From JANNNF01 sp040385825 (GTDB lineage: Bacteria; Pseudomonadota; Alphaproteobacteria; Rhodobacterales; Rhodobacteraceae), in the NCBI GenBank assembly GCA_040385825.1, contig JAZKGQ010000003.1:124001-188000 (forward strand): a stretch of DNA of 64,000 bases. The letters are read 5' to 3'. Each line of letters opens with the position of its first letter. Position 1 is the stretch's first letter. The notes under the pieces are model-generated. The model made no database searches. It saw nothing but the letters and a program-made list of their open reading frames with translations, and was not told the DNA's origin. Shown in pieces: positions 8,204-18,700 of the stretch. Both the position numbers and the translations under genes were made by a program.

Positions 8204-11200
8204 ATGAAGATCGAGCGCAAGTTTACCACCGAGGCCACCGGCGCATATGGTGCCATGGGCTTTGCTGTGACCACCTCTGAAATCCGGAATCCCGATGGCA
8301 CCATCGTATTCCGCAACGAGGCCGTCGAAGTGCCGCAGGGCTGGAGCCAGGTGGCGTCGGACGTGCTGGCGCAGAAGTATTTCCGCAAGGCTGGCGTTCC
8401 CGCCCGTCTGAAGCGCGTCAAGGAAAAGGGCCTGCCTGAATTCCTGTGGCGCTCGATCCCCGATGAGGCCGAACTGGCCAAACTGCCGGTGGAACAGCGC
8501 TATGTCGGCGAAACCTCGGCCAAACAAGTGTTCGACCGTCTGGCCGGGGCTTGGGTCTATTGGGGCTGGAAGGGCGGCTATTTCACCACCGAGGCCGATG
8601 CCGTCGCCTATTATGACGAAATGCGCTACATGCTGGCCCGTCAGATGGCCGCACCAAACAGCCCGCAATGGTTCAACACCGGCCTGCATTGGGCCTACGG
8701 TGTCGATGGCCCGGCGCAGGGGCATTACTATGTCGATCACCTGACAGGCGTGCTGACGAAATCCGAGTCCGCCTATGAACACCCGCAACCCCATGCCTGC
8801 TTCATCCAGTCGGTCAAGGATGATCTGGTCGGCGACGGCGGCATCATGGACCTGTGGGTGCGCGAGGCCCGGCTGTTCAAATACGGCTCGGGCACCGGCA
8901 CCAACTTCTCCTCGCTGCGCGGCGAGGGCGAAAAACTGTCGGGCGGCGGCAAATCCTCGGGCCTGATGGGGTTCCTGAAGATCGGCGACCGGGCTGCCGG
9001 GGCGATCAAATCGGGCGGCACCACGCGCCGCGCGGCAAAAATGGTGATCTGCGACATGGATCACCCCGATGTCGAAGCCTTCGTGAACTGGAAGGTCATC
9101 GAGGAACAGAAGGTTGCCAGCCTTGTCGCCGGGTCCAAGATGCACGAGGCCCGCCTGAACGAGATTTTCGCAGCCATCAAGGGCTGGGACGGCGTGATTG
9201 CCGACGCCACCGATCCGTCAAAGAATACCGCCCTGAAAGCCGCGATCAAGGCCGCCAAAAAGTGCATGATCCCCGACACTTACACCAACCGCATTCTGCA
9301 ATATGCGCGTCAGGGCTTCACCAGCATCGAATTCCCGACCTATGACACCGACTGGGATTCCGAGGCCTATATCTCGGTTTCGGGCCAGAACTCCAACAAC
9401 TCGGTCCGCGTCACCGATGCCTTCCTGAAGGCGGTCAAGGACGATGCCGACTGGGCGCTGATCCGCCGCACTGATGGCAAGACCGCGAAAACCGTGAAAG
9501 CCCGCGATCTGTGGGATCAGGTCGGCCACGCCGCCTGGGCCTGTGCCGACCCCGGCATCCAGTTCCATGATACCGTCAATGCCTGGCACACCTGCCCCGA
9601 AGATGGCGCGATCCGGGGGTCGAACCCGTGTTCGGAATACATGTTCCTGGATGATACCGCCTGCAACCTTGCGTCGATGAACCTGCTGACCTTCTTTTCC
9701 AACGGCAAGTTCGATGCCGAGTCCTATATCCATGCCAGCCGGTTGTGGACAATCACGCTGGAAATCTCGGTGATGATGGCGCAGTTTCCGTCGAAGGAAA
9801 TCGCCCAGCTTTCCTATGATTTCCGCACCCTTGGTCTGGGCTACGCCAACATCGGCGGGCTGTTGATGAACATGGGGCTGGGCTATGACTCGGTTCAGGG
9901 CCGTGCCCTGTGCGGCGCGCTGACCGCCCTGATGACCGGGGTTTCCTATGCGACTTCGGCCGAAATGGCGGGCGAGTTGGGCGCCTTCAATGGCTATGCC
10001 CGCAACGCGGCCCACATGCTGCGCGTCATCCGCAACCACCGCGCCGCCGCCTACAGCCGCACGGAATACGAAGGCCTGAACGTGGCCCCCGTGGGCTTGG
10101 ATCACGCGAACTGCCCCGACCAAACCCTTGTCACCCTTGCGAAATCCGCCTGGGACGAGGCGCTGACCCTGGGCGAGGCGCATGGCTTCCGCAATGCCCA
10201 GACCACGGTGATTGCGCCCACCGGAACCATCGGTCTGGTGATGGATTGCGACACCACGGGCATCGAGCCTGACTTTGCGCTGGTCAAGTTCAAGAAACTG
10301 GCAGGCGGCGGCTATTTCAAGATCATCAATCAGTCGGTCCCTGCTGCCCTTGAAAAGCTGGGCTATTCCACGTCGCAAGCCGCCGAAATCGTCGCCTATG
10401 CCGTCGGTCACGGCAGCATCGGCAACTGCCCCGGCATCAACCACACCTCGCTGATCGGCCACGGTTTCGGCCCGCGCGAGCTGGAAAAGATCGAGGCCGC
10501 ACTTCCCTCGGCCTTCGACATCCGCTTCGTGTTCAACCAGTGGACGCTTGGCGCCGATTTCTGCAAGGGCAGCCTTGGCATCCCGGATGACAAGCTGAAC
10601 GACCCGACCTTTGACCTGCTGCGCCATCTTGGCTTCACCAAGACCCAGATCGATGCCGCCAATGACCATGTCTGCGGCACCATGACCCTGGAAGGCGCAC
10701 CTTTCCTGAAGCCCGAACACTATCCGGTCTTCGATTGCGCCAATGCCTGCGGCAAGAAGGGCCAGCGCTATCTGAGCGTCAACAGCCACATCCACATGAT
10801 GGCCGCAGCCCAGTCCTTCATCTCGGGCGCGATTTCCAAGACCATCAACATGCCGAACTCGGCCAGCATTTCCGAGACGCTTGCGGCCTATGAACTGTCC
10901 TGGTCGCTCGGCATCAAGGCCAACGCGCTTTACCGTGACGGGTCCAAACTGTCGCAGCCGCTGGCCTCGGCCCTGGTGGACGATGACGAGGAGGCCGAAG
11001 AAATCATGGCCTCGGGTTCCGCGCAGGAAAAAGCCGTGGTGATGGCCGAAAAGATCGTGGAAAAGGTGATCATCCGCGAGATCATCAAATCTCACCGCGA
11101 AAAGCTGCCGGAGCGCCGCAAGGGCTATACGCAAAAGGCCATCGTCGGCGGGCACAAGGTCTACCTGCGCACCGGCGAGTATCAGGACGGGTCGTTGGGG

Positions 11201-11899
11201 GAAATCTTCATCGACATGCACAAGGAAGGCGCCGGCTTCCGTGCGATGATGAACAACTTCGCCATCGCCGTGTCGGTTGGCCTGCAATACGGCGTGCCGC
11301 TGGAGGAGTTCGTGGAGGCCTTCACCTTCACCCGCTTTGAACCCGCAGGCATGGTGCAGGGCAACGACAGCATCAAGAACGCGACCTCGATCCTTGACTA
11401 CATCTTCCGCGAACTGGCTGTGTCCTACCTCGACCGCACCGACCTCGCCCATGTCGCGCCCAAGGGGGCCTCGTTCGACGAGCTTGGCCGTGGCGAGGAA
11501 GAGGGCAAGCGCAACATCAGCGAAATGTCCGACGCCGCCGCAACCCGCGGGCTGGAGGTGCTGAAGCAGATCAGCAGCACCGGCTATCTGCGCAAGCGCC
11601 TGCCGCAGGAACTGGTGGTGCTGCAAGGCGGCATGGGGGCCACGGCGCTGGCGAACGGCACCGATCCGGTCAGCACGCTGAACATGCTGGTGCCCGAAAC
11701 CGCCCATGCGGTGTCCTCGGGGGCGCTGCTGCGGTCGGGCACGTCCACCATGGCCAGCCAACCGCTGGACCTGCGCACCAAGGCCAAGATGCAAGGCTAT
11801 GAGGGCGACCCCTGCGGTGAGTGCGGCAACTACACGCTGGTCCGCAACGGGACTTGCATGAAATGCAACACTTGCGGCGGGACGAGCGGGTGTAGCTGA
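8204..11899 (+). CDS. nrdJ: Coenzyme B12-dependent (class II) ribonucleotide reductase
   Basis: Reduces ribonucleotides to deoxyribonucleotides using adenosylcobalamin, independent of oxygen. The product has 1231 residues, matching the long NrdJ form. The finger-loop motif NPCSE is at 474-478 with the radical Cys at 476, and the C-terminus carries a zinc-ribbon-like cluster (Cys 1204, 1207, 1218, 1221, 1224, 1230) that probably relays electrons. The ATG at 8204 (MKIERKFTTEATGAYG) is the family start; the frame is open upstream to 8114. It has its own NrdR box, a structured leader and a terminator at 11914-11941, so it is probably monocistronic. Confidence 0.97.
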   Translation: MKIERKFTTEATGAYGAMGFAVTTSEIRNPDGTIVFRNEAVEVPQGWSQVASDVLAQKYFRKAGVPARLKRVKEKGLPEFLWRSIPDEAELAKLPVEQRYVGETSAKQVFDRLAGAWVYWGWKGGYFTTEADAVAYYDEMRYMLARQMAAPNSPQWFNTGLHWAYGVDGPAQGHYYVDHLTGVLTKSESAYEHPQPHACFIQSVKDDLVGDGGIMDLWVREARLFKYGSGTGTNFSSLRGEGEKLSGGGKSSGLMGFLKIGDRAAGAIKSGGTTRRAAKMVICDMDHPDVEAFVNWKVIEEQKVASLVAGSKMHEARLNEIFAAIKGWDGVIADATDPSKNTALKAAIKAAKKCMIPDTYTNRILQYARQGFTSIEFPTYDTDWDSEAYISVSGQNSNNSVRVTDAFLKAVKDDADWALIRRTDGKTAKTVKARDLWDQVGHAAWACADPGIQFHDTVNAWHTCPEDGAIRGSNPCSEYMFLDDTACNLASMNLLTFFSNGKFDAESYIHASRLWTITLEISVMMAQFPSKEIAQLSYDFRTLGLGYANIGGLLMNMGLGYDSVQGRALCGALTALMTGVSYATSAEMAGELGAFNGYARNAAHMLRVIRNHRAAAYSRTEYEGLNVAPVGLDHANCPDQTLVTLAKSAWDEALTLGEAHGFRNAQTTVIAPTGTIGLVMDCDTTGIEPDFALVKFKKLAGGGYFKIINQSVPAALEKLGYSTSQAAEIVAYAVGHGSIGNCPGINHTSLIGHGFGPRELEKIEAALPSAFDIRFVFNQWTLGADFCKGSLGIPDDKLNDPTFDLLRHLGFTKTQIDAANDHVCGTMTLEGAPFLKPEHYPVFDCANACGKKGQRYLSVNSHIHMMAAAQSFISGAISKTINMPNSASISETLAAYELSWSLGIKANALYRDGSKLSQPLASALVDDDEEAEEIMASGSAQEKAVVMAEKIVEKVIIREIIKSHREKLPERRKGYTQKAIVGGHKVYLRTGEYQDGSLGEIFIDMHKEGAGFRAMMNNFAIAVSVGLQYGVPLEEFVEAFTFTRFEPAGMVQGNDSIKNATSILDYIFRELAVSYLDRTDLAHVAPKGASFDELGRGEEEGKRNISEMSDAAATRGLEVLKQISSTGYLRKRLPQELVVLQGGMGATALANGTDPVSTLNMLVPETAHAVSSGALLRSGTSTMASQPLDLRTKAKMQGYEGDPCGECGNYTLVRNGTCMKCNTCGGTSGCS

Positions 11900-11913
11900 T
11901 AAGAATTGTGGTT

Positions 11914-11941
11914 GGGGCGCATCGTTGCAGCGGTGCGCCCC
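11914..11941 (+). terminator. Stem-loop terminator of nrdJ
   Basis: Perfect 8-bp inverted repeat GGGGCGCA / TGCGCCCC with a 12-base loop begins 14 bases after the nrdJ stop. The following sequence (GGCTTTCTGG) is only modestly T-rich, so termination may be incomplete. Confidence 0.6.
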
Positions 11942-12062
11942 GGCTTTCTGGAGTGTATATGGCACAACCCCGGACAAGCTTTCTCATCCCTCGCGGGACG
12001 ATGGTTCTTAGGAACACGTTATTGGGGAAGCAGCAATATAGTGCCTGAAACTGTCCACCGAA

Positions 12063-12092
12063 ATCCACTTGCATGTGGATGAATGTGGATAA
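12063..12092. promoter_or_regulatory. Clustered GTGGAT / DnaA-box-like sites
   Basis: An inverted pair ATCCAC-TTGCAT-GTGGAT (12063-12080) is followed by a third GTGGAT (12085-12090). Read on the other strand, 12084-12092 is a perfect DnaA box (TTATCCACA) and 12074-12082 differs by one base. The cluster ends about 20 bases before the start of the small gene at 12114, so it may be an operator for it. Too few boxes are present for an origin. Confidence 0.4.
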
Positions 12093-12113
12093 CTTGAAGG
12101 GCAGGTGATTTTA

Positions 12114-12251
12114 GTGAGTAAAGGTGAGCAAACCAGTGCAAAGGCTGCTTCCGCCGCATCCAAGGTTCTTCGTGACCCCAAGTCGAGTGCGGCTGCGAAG
12201 TCGGCGGCAGCATCGGCGCTGACACAGCGTCCCGGAAAACCTAAGAAGTAA
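12114..12251 (+). CDS. Small Ala/Lys/Ser-rich basic protein, 45 residues
   Basis: Reads GTG-Ser-Lys-Gly-Glu-Gln-Thr..., then AASKVLRDPKSS..., and ends LTQRPGKPKK. An in-frame GTG at 12105 is the alternative start; 12114 is preferred because AGGTGA lies 5 bases upstream. The composition (Lys, Ala, Ser; no Trp, Tyr or Cys) and the central KVLRDPKS followed by a second Ala-rich stretch resemble short uncharacterised proteins seen in many bacterial genomes (from memory). It has its own upstream boxes and a strong terminator 22 bases downstream, so it looks like a genuine monocistronic gene. Function unknown. Confidence 0.65.
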   Translation: MSKGEQTSAKAASAASKVLRDPKSSAAAKSAAASALTQRPGKPKK

Positions 12252-12273
12252 GCACCACTAAACTGGCTGCTAC

Positions 12274-12305
12274 AAAATGGGCGGGGACTGCTCCTCGCCC
12301 ATTTT
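12274..12305. terminator. Strong bidirectional terminator
   Basis: Inverted repeat with 14-base arms (AAAATGGGCGGGGA against TCCTCGCCCATTTT, one G-T wobble) and a 4-base loop. It carries an A-tract on one side and a T-tract on the other, so it can stop transcripts from the small gene and from the opposite strand. The following 130 bases up to 12438 hold nothing recognisable. Confidence 0.85.
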
Positions 12306-12438
12306 CATCTCTGGGACTTTCTAAGTTCAGACATACAGGCGGTTCTACGGTGGTTACTTGCTATCTAAATTTTTGGTTAGGCAAGAAAATGTAGCCCTGC
12401 TACCAATCCGCCGCCCGAATCCGACATGGCGGCAACCC

Positions 12439-13320
12439 TCACCCCGCCACGGGCACCACGTCCACCGCCTGGCGGCTTTTCTGTCGGCCTGACCCGCGCA
12501 TCACGCCCTTGATGGGGGCCACGTCGGAATAGTCGCGGCCGCGGGCCACGACGATGTGGTCAAGGCCTGCCAGCTTGTTGTTGGTGGGGTCGACCTCGAT
12601 CCAGCCCAGACGCGGGCCGCACCAGGCGCGGACCCAGGCGTGCATGGCATCGGCGCCTTCCAGACGGGGTTTGCCGGGCGGGGGCAGGGTGCGCAGAAAG
12701 CCGCTGACATAGCCCGCCGGAATGCCGATGCCGCGCAGGCAGGTGATCAGGATATGCGAAAAATCCTGACAGACGCCGTGGCGTTTCGCAAAGGCTTCGG
12801 ACGCGGGCGTGTCGACATGGGTGGCCTTGGCGTCAAAGGTCATGTGGCGGTAGAGCGCGCCGTTCAGCGCCAGCACGGCCTCGGCCACCGTCATGCCGGC
12901 GGTCAGATGCGCGCGGGCAAAGGCGGTCATTGCCGGGTCGGGCGGCACCCGGACCGAGGGCGACAGGTAATGCAGCGCCGAATCGGGGCCAAGATCGGCC
13001 AGCCCGGCAATCGCGCGGGGCAGGTCGGCCAAGGCCACCGAGTCCGCCATCTGCGGTGGCAGGTCGTTGCGGTCGATCCGGGCCGTCATGGTCAGCGCCA
13101 GCCCCAGATGCGGGTTGCGAAAGCCGAATTCGGACAGCCGGTTGCCAAAGAAATCCACCCGGTCCACCCGTTCGGACGGGCGCGGCGTGATGTCCAGCAG
13201 CCCCGCGATCAGCCGCTGCCCGGCGCCCAGATCGCGCGGCAGAATGCAGGCGACATGCCTGCCCACCGCCGCAAGATGGGCGTAGTCATAGCTGATGCGC
13301 AGTTTGATGTCATAGATCAT
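12439..13320 (-). CDS. Transglutaminase-like cysteine protease family protein (small)
   Basis: 293-residue cytoplasmic protein: a bacterial transglutaminase N-terminal beta domain (roughly 1-150), then a transglutaminase core. The catalytic triad is visible as C184 (GVCQDF), H227 (MHAWV) and D244 (VDPTNN). Bacterial members are thought to act as peptidases or amide-bond-modifying enzymes rather than cross-linkers. It is the third gene of a tight operon (4 bases after the ATP-grasp/alpha-E gene) that also holds the large transglutaminase-DUF2126 protein, a combination conserved in many proteobacteria. Substrate unknown. Confidence 0.9.
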   Translation of the reverse strand: MIYDIKLRISYDYAHLAAVGRHVACILPRDLGAGQRLIAGLLDITPRPSERVDRVDFFGNRLSEFGFRNPHLGLALTMTARIDRNDLPPQMADSVALADLPRAIAGLADLGPDSALHYLSPSVRVPPDPAMTAFARAHLTAGMTVAEAVLALNGALYRHMTFDAKATHVDTPASEAFAKRHGVCQDFSHILITCLRGIGIPAGYVSGFLRTLPPPGKPRLEGADAMHAWVRAWCGPRLGWIEVDPTNNKLAGLDHIVVARGRDYSDVAPIKGVMRGSGRQKSRQAVDVVPVAG

Positions 13321-13324
13321 GGCA

Positions 13325-15715
13325 TCAATGCATATAGGCCGCGTTCAGCGCGGGCGACAGATCAAGGATGGCCGAATGTGTGGCCAGCAGGGCGGCGGTG
13401 TCCAGCGTCTGCACCGAATGCAGGGTGATCGAGGTCTGCAACTGCAACACCATCCGCTCGAACTCGGTCATCTCGCCGGGGGGGCGCAGGGTGGACAGGT
13501 CGGCCACCCGTGCGCGGATCACATCCAGATGAAAGCGCAAGGACCGCGGGTTGCGTTCGTCCAGCCCCAACAGGTCGATCACCGAGGCCCGGCTGGTGAT
13601 CACCGCATAGCGCTGGCGGTGGACCATGATGCTGTCGCCCACCTCGATCGCAAGGTCCAGCCCGCCTTCGGGGGCTTTCGGCGCACAGACGGCGGCCAGC
13701 AGGTCGGTGATCATCGCGGCGCGTTCCAGCGACCGCCCGATGGTCAGAAACTGCCAGCCCTCAGCCCGGTACATGTTGTCATGGATCAGGCCGGAAAACC
13801 CCGCCACCTTGCGCAGCATCACCGACATGACATGCGCCGCGTCATTGCCGGGGGTGGCGTGGGCCGCGATCCGGGCCATGGATTTTTCCATGTCCTTCAG
13901 GGCCGACCAGCCATCCACGCTGAAACGGTCGCTGATCTGGCTGGCGCTGTAGACCGCCGACCCGAGCGTGTCGCGCACCCCCCGTGGCACGGCTTCGGCC
14001 ACGTCGATATCATATATCTTCAACCGGTTGCGGATGATGGTCAGCAGCGGTTCCGCCGCCTCGCCCACCCGCGAGTTATAGGCCCGGATCAACCGCAGCA
14101 GCCCTTCGGTGCGTTCGACATAGCGGCCCAGCCAGAACAGATTGTCGGCCGCGCGCGACGGCAAAGGCCCCGGTTGCGCGCGCACGAAGGCGGCAGTTGG
14201 CGGGGCGAGCATGGTTTCGGCCTCGACCTTGCCATCCGCCACCACCCAGACATCTGCGACCGACCCGCCGTTTCGCATCGAAATCGCGGTGGTGTCATTG
14301 CTGCGGCCCACGCGGGCAAAACCGCCGGGCATCACTTGCCAGCCCTGCGGCGTGCGGGCCAGAAACACCCGCAGCGACATGGGCCGGGGCACCAGCGCGC
14401 CATCGTCATAGACGGGCGTGGTCGACAGCGTGACCAGTTCCTTTGCCATCAGCCCCGCGCCGTGGGCCACAAGCCAGCCGTCCAAGCTGACGCCTTCGAT
14501 GCCGCGCAACTGCCCGCCAATCGCATGGGGCGCGTTGGTTTCAAACGGCAGGCGGGTCGACATGGCCTGCCCGATCATCATGCGCCCGGCATGGCGGCGC
14601 ACATGCGCCAGTTCCGCTTCCGACCCGCACCACCATGTGGCCACATTGGGCAGGCGCAGCCGCTGCCCGGTCAGATGCAGCGAAATGGCGGGCAGAAAGG
14701 CCATCAGGGCCTGGGTTTCCAGAATGCCTGCCCCCAGGGCGTTGACCATGGTGACATGGCCCTGCCGGACCGCCGACATCAGGCCCGGCGTGCCAAGCGC
14801 GCTATCCTCGCGCAGTTCCAGCGGGTCGGCCCAAAGGCCATCCATCCGGCGCCACAGCACATCGACCGGGGCCAGCCCCTGCACGGTGCGGATGCGCAAC
14901 TGGCCATCCTCGACCGTCAGATCCTCGCCTTCCAGCAGCGACAGGCCAAGGTAACGGGCGATGTAGGCCTGTTCGTAATAGGTGTCGGTCAAGGGGCCGG
15001 GGGTCAGAATGCCGACGCGGGCTGTCGGCGACTGGCGCAGACGGTCCAGCGCATCGCGGAACGACCGGAAGAACCCGGCCAGCCGGTGCACGTTGGATTT
15101 GCCGATCAGGTCGGGAAACACCTTTCCCGCCGCCACCCGGTTTTCCAGCGCGAACCCCGCACCGGACGGCGCATCGGTGCGGTCTGCCAGCACCCACCAG
15201 CGGCCATCCGGGCCACGGCCGATCTCGAACGCAAGGAAATGCAGGAAATGCCCCGACTGCGGCACCACCCCCACCATCGGACGCAGCCATTCGGGGTTCT
15301 GCGCGATCAGGCTGGCGGGCAGGTGGCCTTCGGTGACCAGACGGTTCGGGCCATAAAGATCGGCCACCACCGCCTCCATCACCTCGGCGCGCTGGATCAG
15401 GCCGGCCTCGATTTCCGACCAGTCCGATTGCGGCAGGATTACCGGCACCGGGCTGAACGGCCAGTCGCGGGCGCTGACTTCGGCCTCGCCGTATTTGCGG
15501 AAGAACACCCCCGCATCGGCCAGATGCTGGTCGCCGCGCGCAAAGGCCGCCGCCACCCCGGCACGGCTCAGCCCCGACAGATGCGCGATCAGTGGACCCC
15601 AGCCCGCACGCATCGCCCCCGACGCATCGGCAAGTTCATCCGGCACGCCGGGCAGGGGCGTGTACCGCGCGAAAAGCTGCGTGTCGGTCTTGGAAAGGGC
15701 CGCCTTGCGCGCCAT
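13325..15715 (-). CDS. Circularly permuted ATP-grasp plus alpha-E domain fusion
   Basis: 796-residue fusion. Roughly residues 1-510 are the circularly permuted ATP-grasp type 2 domain (DUF404/DUF407), including the LTPGPLTDTYYEQAYIAR strand. From about 515 (LPSRAADNLFWLGRYVER) onwards is an alpha-E (DUF403) helical domain. In many genomes these are two separate proteins; here they are one polypeptide. Comparative genomics predicts that such ATP-grasp enzymes ligate amino acids or peptides, with the neighbouring transglutaminase-fold proteins as partners. The start is the ATG at 15715, 6 bases after the DUF2126 gene. No product is known. Confidence 0.9.
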   Translation of the reverse strand: MARKAALSKTDTQLFARYTPLPGVPDELADASGAMRAGWGPLIAHLSGLSRAGVAAAFARGDQHLADAGVFFRKYGEAEVSARDWPFSPVPVILPQSDWSEIEAGLIQRAEVMEAVVADLYGPNRLVTEGHLPASLIAQNPEWLRPMVGVVPQSGHFLHFLAFEIGRGPDGRWWVLADRTDAPSGAGFALENRVAAGKVFPDLIGKSNVHRLAGFFRSFRDALDRLRQSPTARVGILTPGPLTDTYYEQAYIARYLGLSLLEGEDLTVEDGQLRIRTVQGLAPVDVLWRRMDGLWADPLELREDSALGTPGLMSAVRQGHVTMVNALGAGILETQALMAFLPAISLHLTGQRLRLPNVATWWCGSEAELAHVRRHAGRMMIGQAMSTRLPFETNAPHAIGGQLRGIEGVSLDGWLVAHGAGLMAKELVTLSTTPVYDDGALVPRPMSLRVFLARTPQGWQVMPGGFARVGRSNDTTAISMRNGGSVADVWVVADGKVEAETMLAPPTAAFVRAQPGPLPSRAADNLFWLGRYVERTEGLLRLIRAYNSRVGEAAEPLLTIIRNRLKIYDIDVAEAVPRGVRDTLGSAVYSASQISDRFSVDGWSALKDMEKSMARIAAHATPGNDAAHVMSVMLRKVAGFSGLIHDNMYRAEGWQFLTIGRSLERAAMITDLLAAVCAPKAPEGGLDLAIEVGDSIMVHRQRYAVITSRASVIDLLGLDERNPRSLRFHLDVIRARVADLSTLRPPGEMTEFERMVLQLQTSITLHSVQTLDTAALLATHSAILDLSPALNAAYMH

Positions 15716-15721
15716 GGGGCG

Positions 15722-18700
15722 TCAGATACCGGGGCTTCGGCGCAGGTCGAGCGTCATCGGAAACTCGGGGTGCGGGGACTCATGAACCGGGTCATAAAAG
15801 CCGCCGGTGTGACCAAAGGGTTCAAACCGCGACAGACGCCGCGCCTCGGCCTCGTTCCCGTTGACGGGGAAAGTGTCATAACTGCGCCCTCCGGGATGTT
15901 TGACGTGATAGGTGCAGCCGCCAAGCGCGCGCCCCGTCCAGCTATCGTAGATGTCAAAGGTCAACGGCGCGTTGACGGGCAACACCGGATGCAAGGCCAG
16001 CGGCGGCTGCCACGCCTTGTAGCGCACCCCCGCCACCGAAACCCCGGACCCCGCCTTTTGCAGCGGCAGACGCCGCTTGTTGCAGGTCACGACATAGCGG
16101 TCAGGATCGCCCGCCGTCAGCGTGGCTTGCAGCCGTTCCACCGAACTGTCGGTATAGCGCACCGTGCCGCCGATGGCCCCGGTTTCGCCCATCACATGCC
16201 ACGGCTCCAAGGCCTGGCGCAGCTCCAGCTTGACCCCCTCCACCTCAACCTCGCCGCAGAAGGGAAAGCGGAACTCGGACTGCGCCTTGAACCAGTCGGG
16301 CGACAGATCAAAGCCATGGCCGCGCAGGTCGGTCAGCACATCCAGAAAATCGGCCCAGACGAAATGCGGCAGCATGAAGCGGTCAAACAGGGTGGTGCCC
16401 CACCGCGTCAGGTTGCCCTTGATGGGGGCCGCCCACATGCGGGCGATGATGGCGCGGATCAGCAGTTGCTGGGCAAGCGACATCCTTGGGTTCGGCGGCA
16501 TCTCGAAGCCGCGAAATTCCACCAGACCCAGACGCCCAGTGGGGCCATCGGGCGAGTAAAGCTTGTCAATGCAGATCTCGGCCCGGTGGGTGTTGCCGGT
16601 GACATCGACCAGCAGGTTGCGGAACAGCCGGTCCACCAGCCAGGGCGGCGGGGCCGCACCCGTGCCGGGCATCGGCACCTGGGCGAGGGCTATTTCCAGC
16701 TCGTACAGCGCATCCATCCGCGCCTCGTCAATGCGGGGGGCTTGGCTTGTGGGGCCGATGAACAGGCCGGAAAACAGGTAGGACAGACTGGGGTGGCGCT
16801 GCCAGTACAGCACAAGGCTCGCCAGCAGATCGGGGCGGCGCAGGAAGGGGCTGTCGGCGGGTGTCACCCCCCCCACCACCACATGATTGCCGCCGCCGGT
16901 GCCGGTGTGCTTGCCATCGACCATGAACTTGTCGGCCCCAAGCCGCAACTGGCGCGCCTCCTCATACACAGCCTCGGTCGTCGCCACCACTTCACCCCAG
17001 TTGTGCGCCGGGTGGATGTTCACCTCGATCACGCCGGGGTCTGGGGCGACGCGGATCACATTCAGGCGCGGGTCGTTCGGCGGCCCGTAGCCTTCGATAT
17101 GCACCGGCAAGCCGATGGTGCGGGCGGCGGTTTCGGCGGCGGCCACAAGGTCAAGGTAGTCCTCAACCCGTCCGACGGGGGGCATGAACACACAGAGCCG
17201 CCCGTCGCGGGGTTCGACCGAAATGGCGGTGCGGACCGACCCTGCAAGGTCGGAAATCACCTGCTCGGCGCGGGCCTGCACGGGGTCAGCCGCGGTAAAG
17301 CTGGACACCGCCTGCGGCGCATGGTCGGCCAGATCGCCGCGTTCTTCAAACGGGTCGGCGGGGTGGATGTGCGGATAGCTGGCAGCAGGCACATGCGGCA
17401 GCGACCCAAGCGGCAGGCGGTAGCCGACCGGGCTGTCACCCGGCACGAGAAACAGATGCCCGCGCCGCATCGACCATTTTTCCGACACCCAGGTTTTCGC
17501 CGCCTGCGATTGCCAGCGCTGCACCGGCAGCACATAGCCCGAAGGTTCGGTCAGGCCGCGCGCAAAGACGCGGGCGATGCGATTGCGTTCCTCGGCGTCT
17601 TTCAGCTTGGAGTTTTCGGGCGTCACGTTTTCGGGCAGGTTGCCTTCCTTGACGATCCATTCGGCGGGATCCTCAAAGGCGGGCAGCACGTTTTCATCAG
17701 GCACCCCAAGGGTTTGCGCGATGTTCTTCAACAAATCCTCGGCCTGCGCCTTGGTTGCGACCTTGCCCGTCACCTCGGCGGCGATCAGGTCGGGGTCATG
17801 CCAGATCGGCTTGCCATCGCGCCGCCAGTACAGGCTGAACGTCCAGCGCGGCAGGGTTTCGCCCGGATACCATTTGCCTTGGCCGTAGTGCAGAAAGCCG
17901 CCCGGCGCGAAGCGGGCTTGCAGGCGGCGGATCAGGGCATCGGCGAAAATGCGTTTGGTGGGGCCGACGGCATCGGTGTTCCACTCGCCGGCCTCGAAAT
18001 CGTCAATCGACACGAAGGTCGGCTCGCCGCCCATGGTCAGGCGCACATCGCCCGCCTGCAACGCCGCGTCGACCTTGTGGCCAAGCGCATTCAGATCGGC
18101 CCAGGCGGCATCGGAAAACGGCTTGGTGATGCGGGGGTGTTCGGCGGTGCGGGCGACCTGCATGTCGAAGGCAAAGGTGGTTTCCGCATAGCTGGCCATG
18201 CCGGAAATCGGGGCGGCATTGCGGAAATGCGGGGTCGCAGCCAGCGGGATGTGGGATTCGCCGGTCAGCAGCCCCGAGGTCGGGTCCAACCCGATCCAGC
18301 CCGCCCCCGGCAGATAAACCTCTGCCCAGGCATGCAGATCGGTGAAGTCATGCGTCGCCCCGGCAGGGCCGTCAATCGCGGTCAGGTCGGGCTTCAACTG
18401 GATCAGATAGCCCGACACGAACCGCGCGGCAAAGCCCAGATGGCGCAGGGTGTTGACCAGCAACCAACTGGAATCACGGCACGATCCTGACGCGAGGGTC
18501 AGGGTTTCCTCGGGCGTCTGCACGCCGGGTTCCATGCGGATCAGATAGCCCACGCGGTTCGCCACCTGCGCATTCAGCCCGACGATGAAATCGACGGTGC
18601 GAACTGGCGTACGGTCGATCGAGTCGACAAACTGCTGCAACAGCGGCCCTGCCGGGTCGCAGGCGCGGTAGATGGTCAGATCCTCGGCGATGTCTTCAGG

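Noticed and set aside
9218..11977. 919-codon minus-strand open frame opposite nrdJ
   Set aside because: Composition typical of an antisense shadow; nrdJ on the other strand has full family motifs.
12063..12092. Replication origin
   Set aside because: Only two DnaA-type boxes, no extended AT-rich unwinding region and no replication gene nearby.
12310..12438. Possible small gene after the terminator
   Set aside because: No start with ribosome-binding site and no open frame of useful length.
13319..18490. Very long open frame (about 1720 codons) on the plus strand
   Set aside because: It is antisense to the ATP-grasp and DUF2126 genes, is rich in His/Gln/Arg/Gly without any motif, and arises from high third-position G+C of the real genes.
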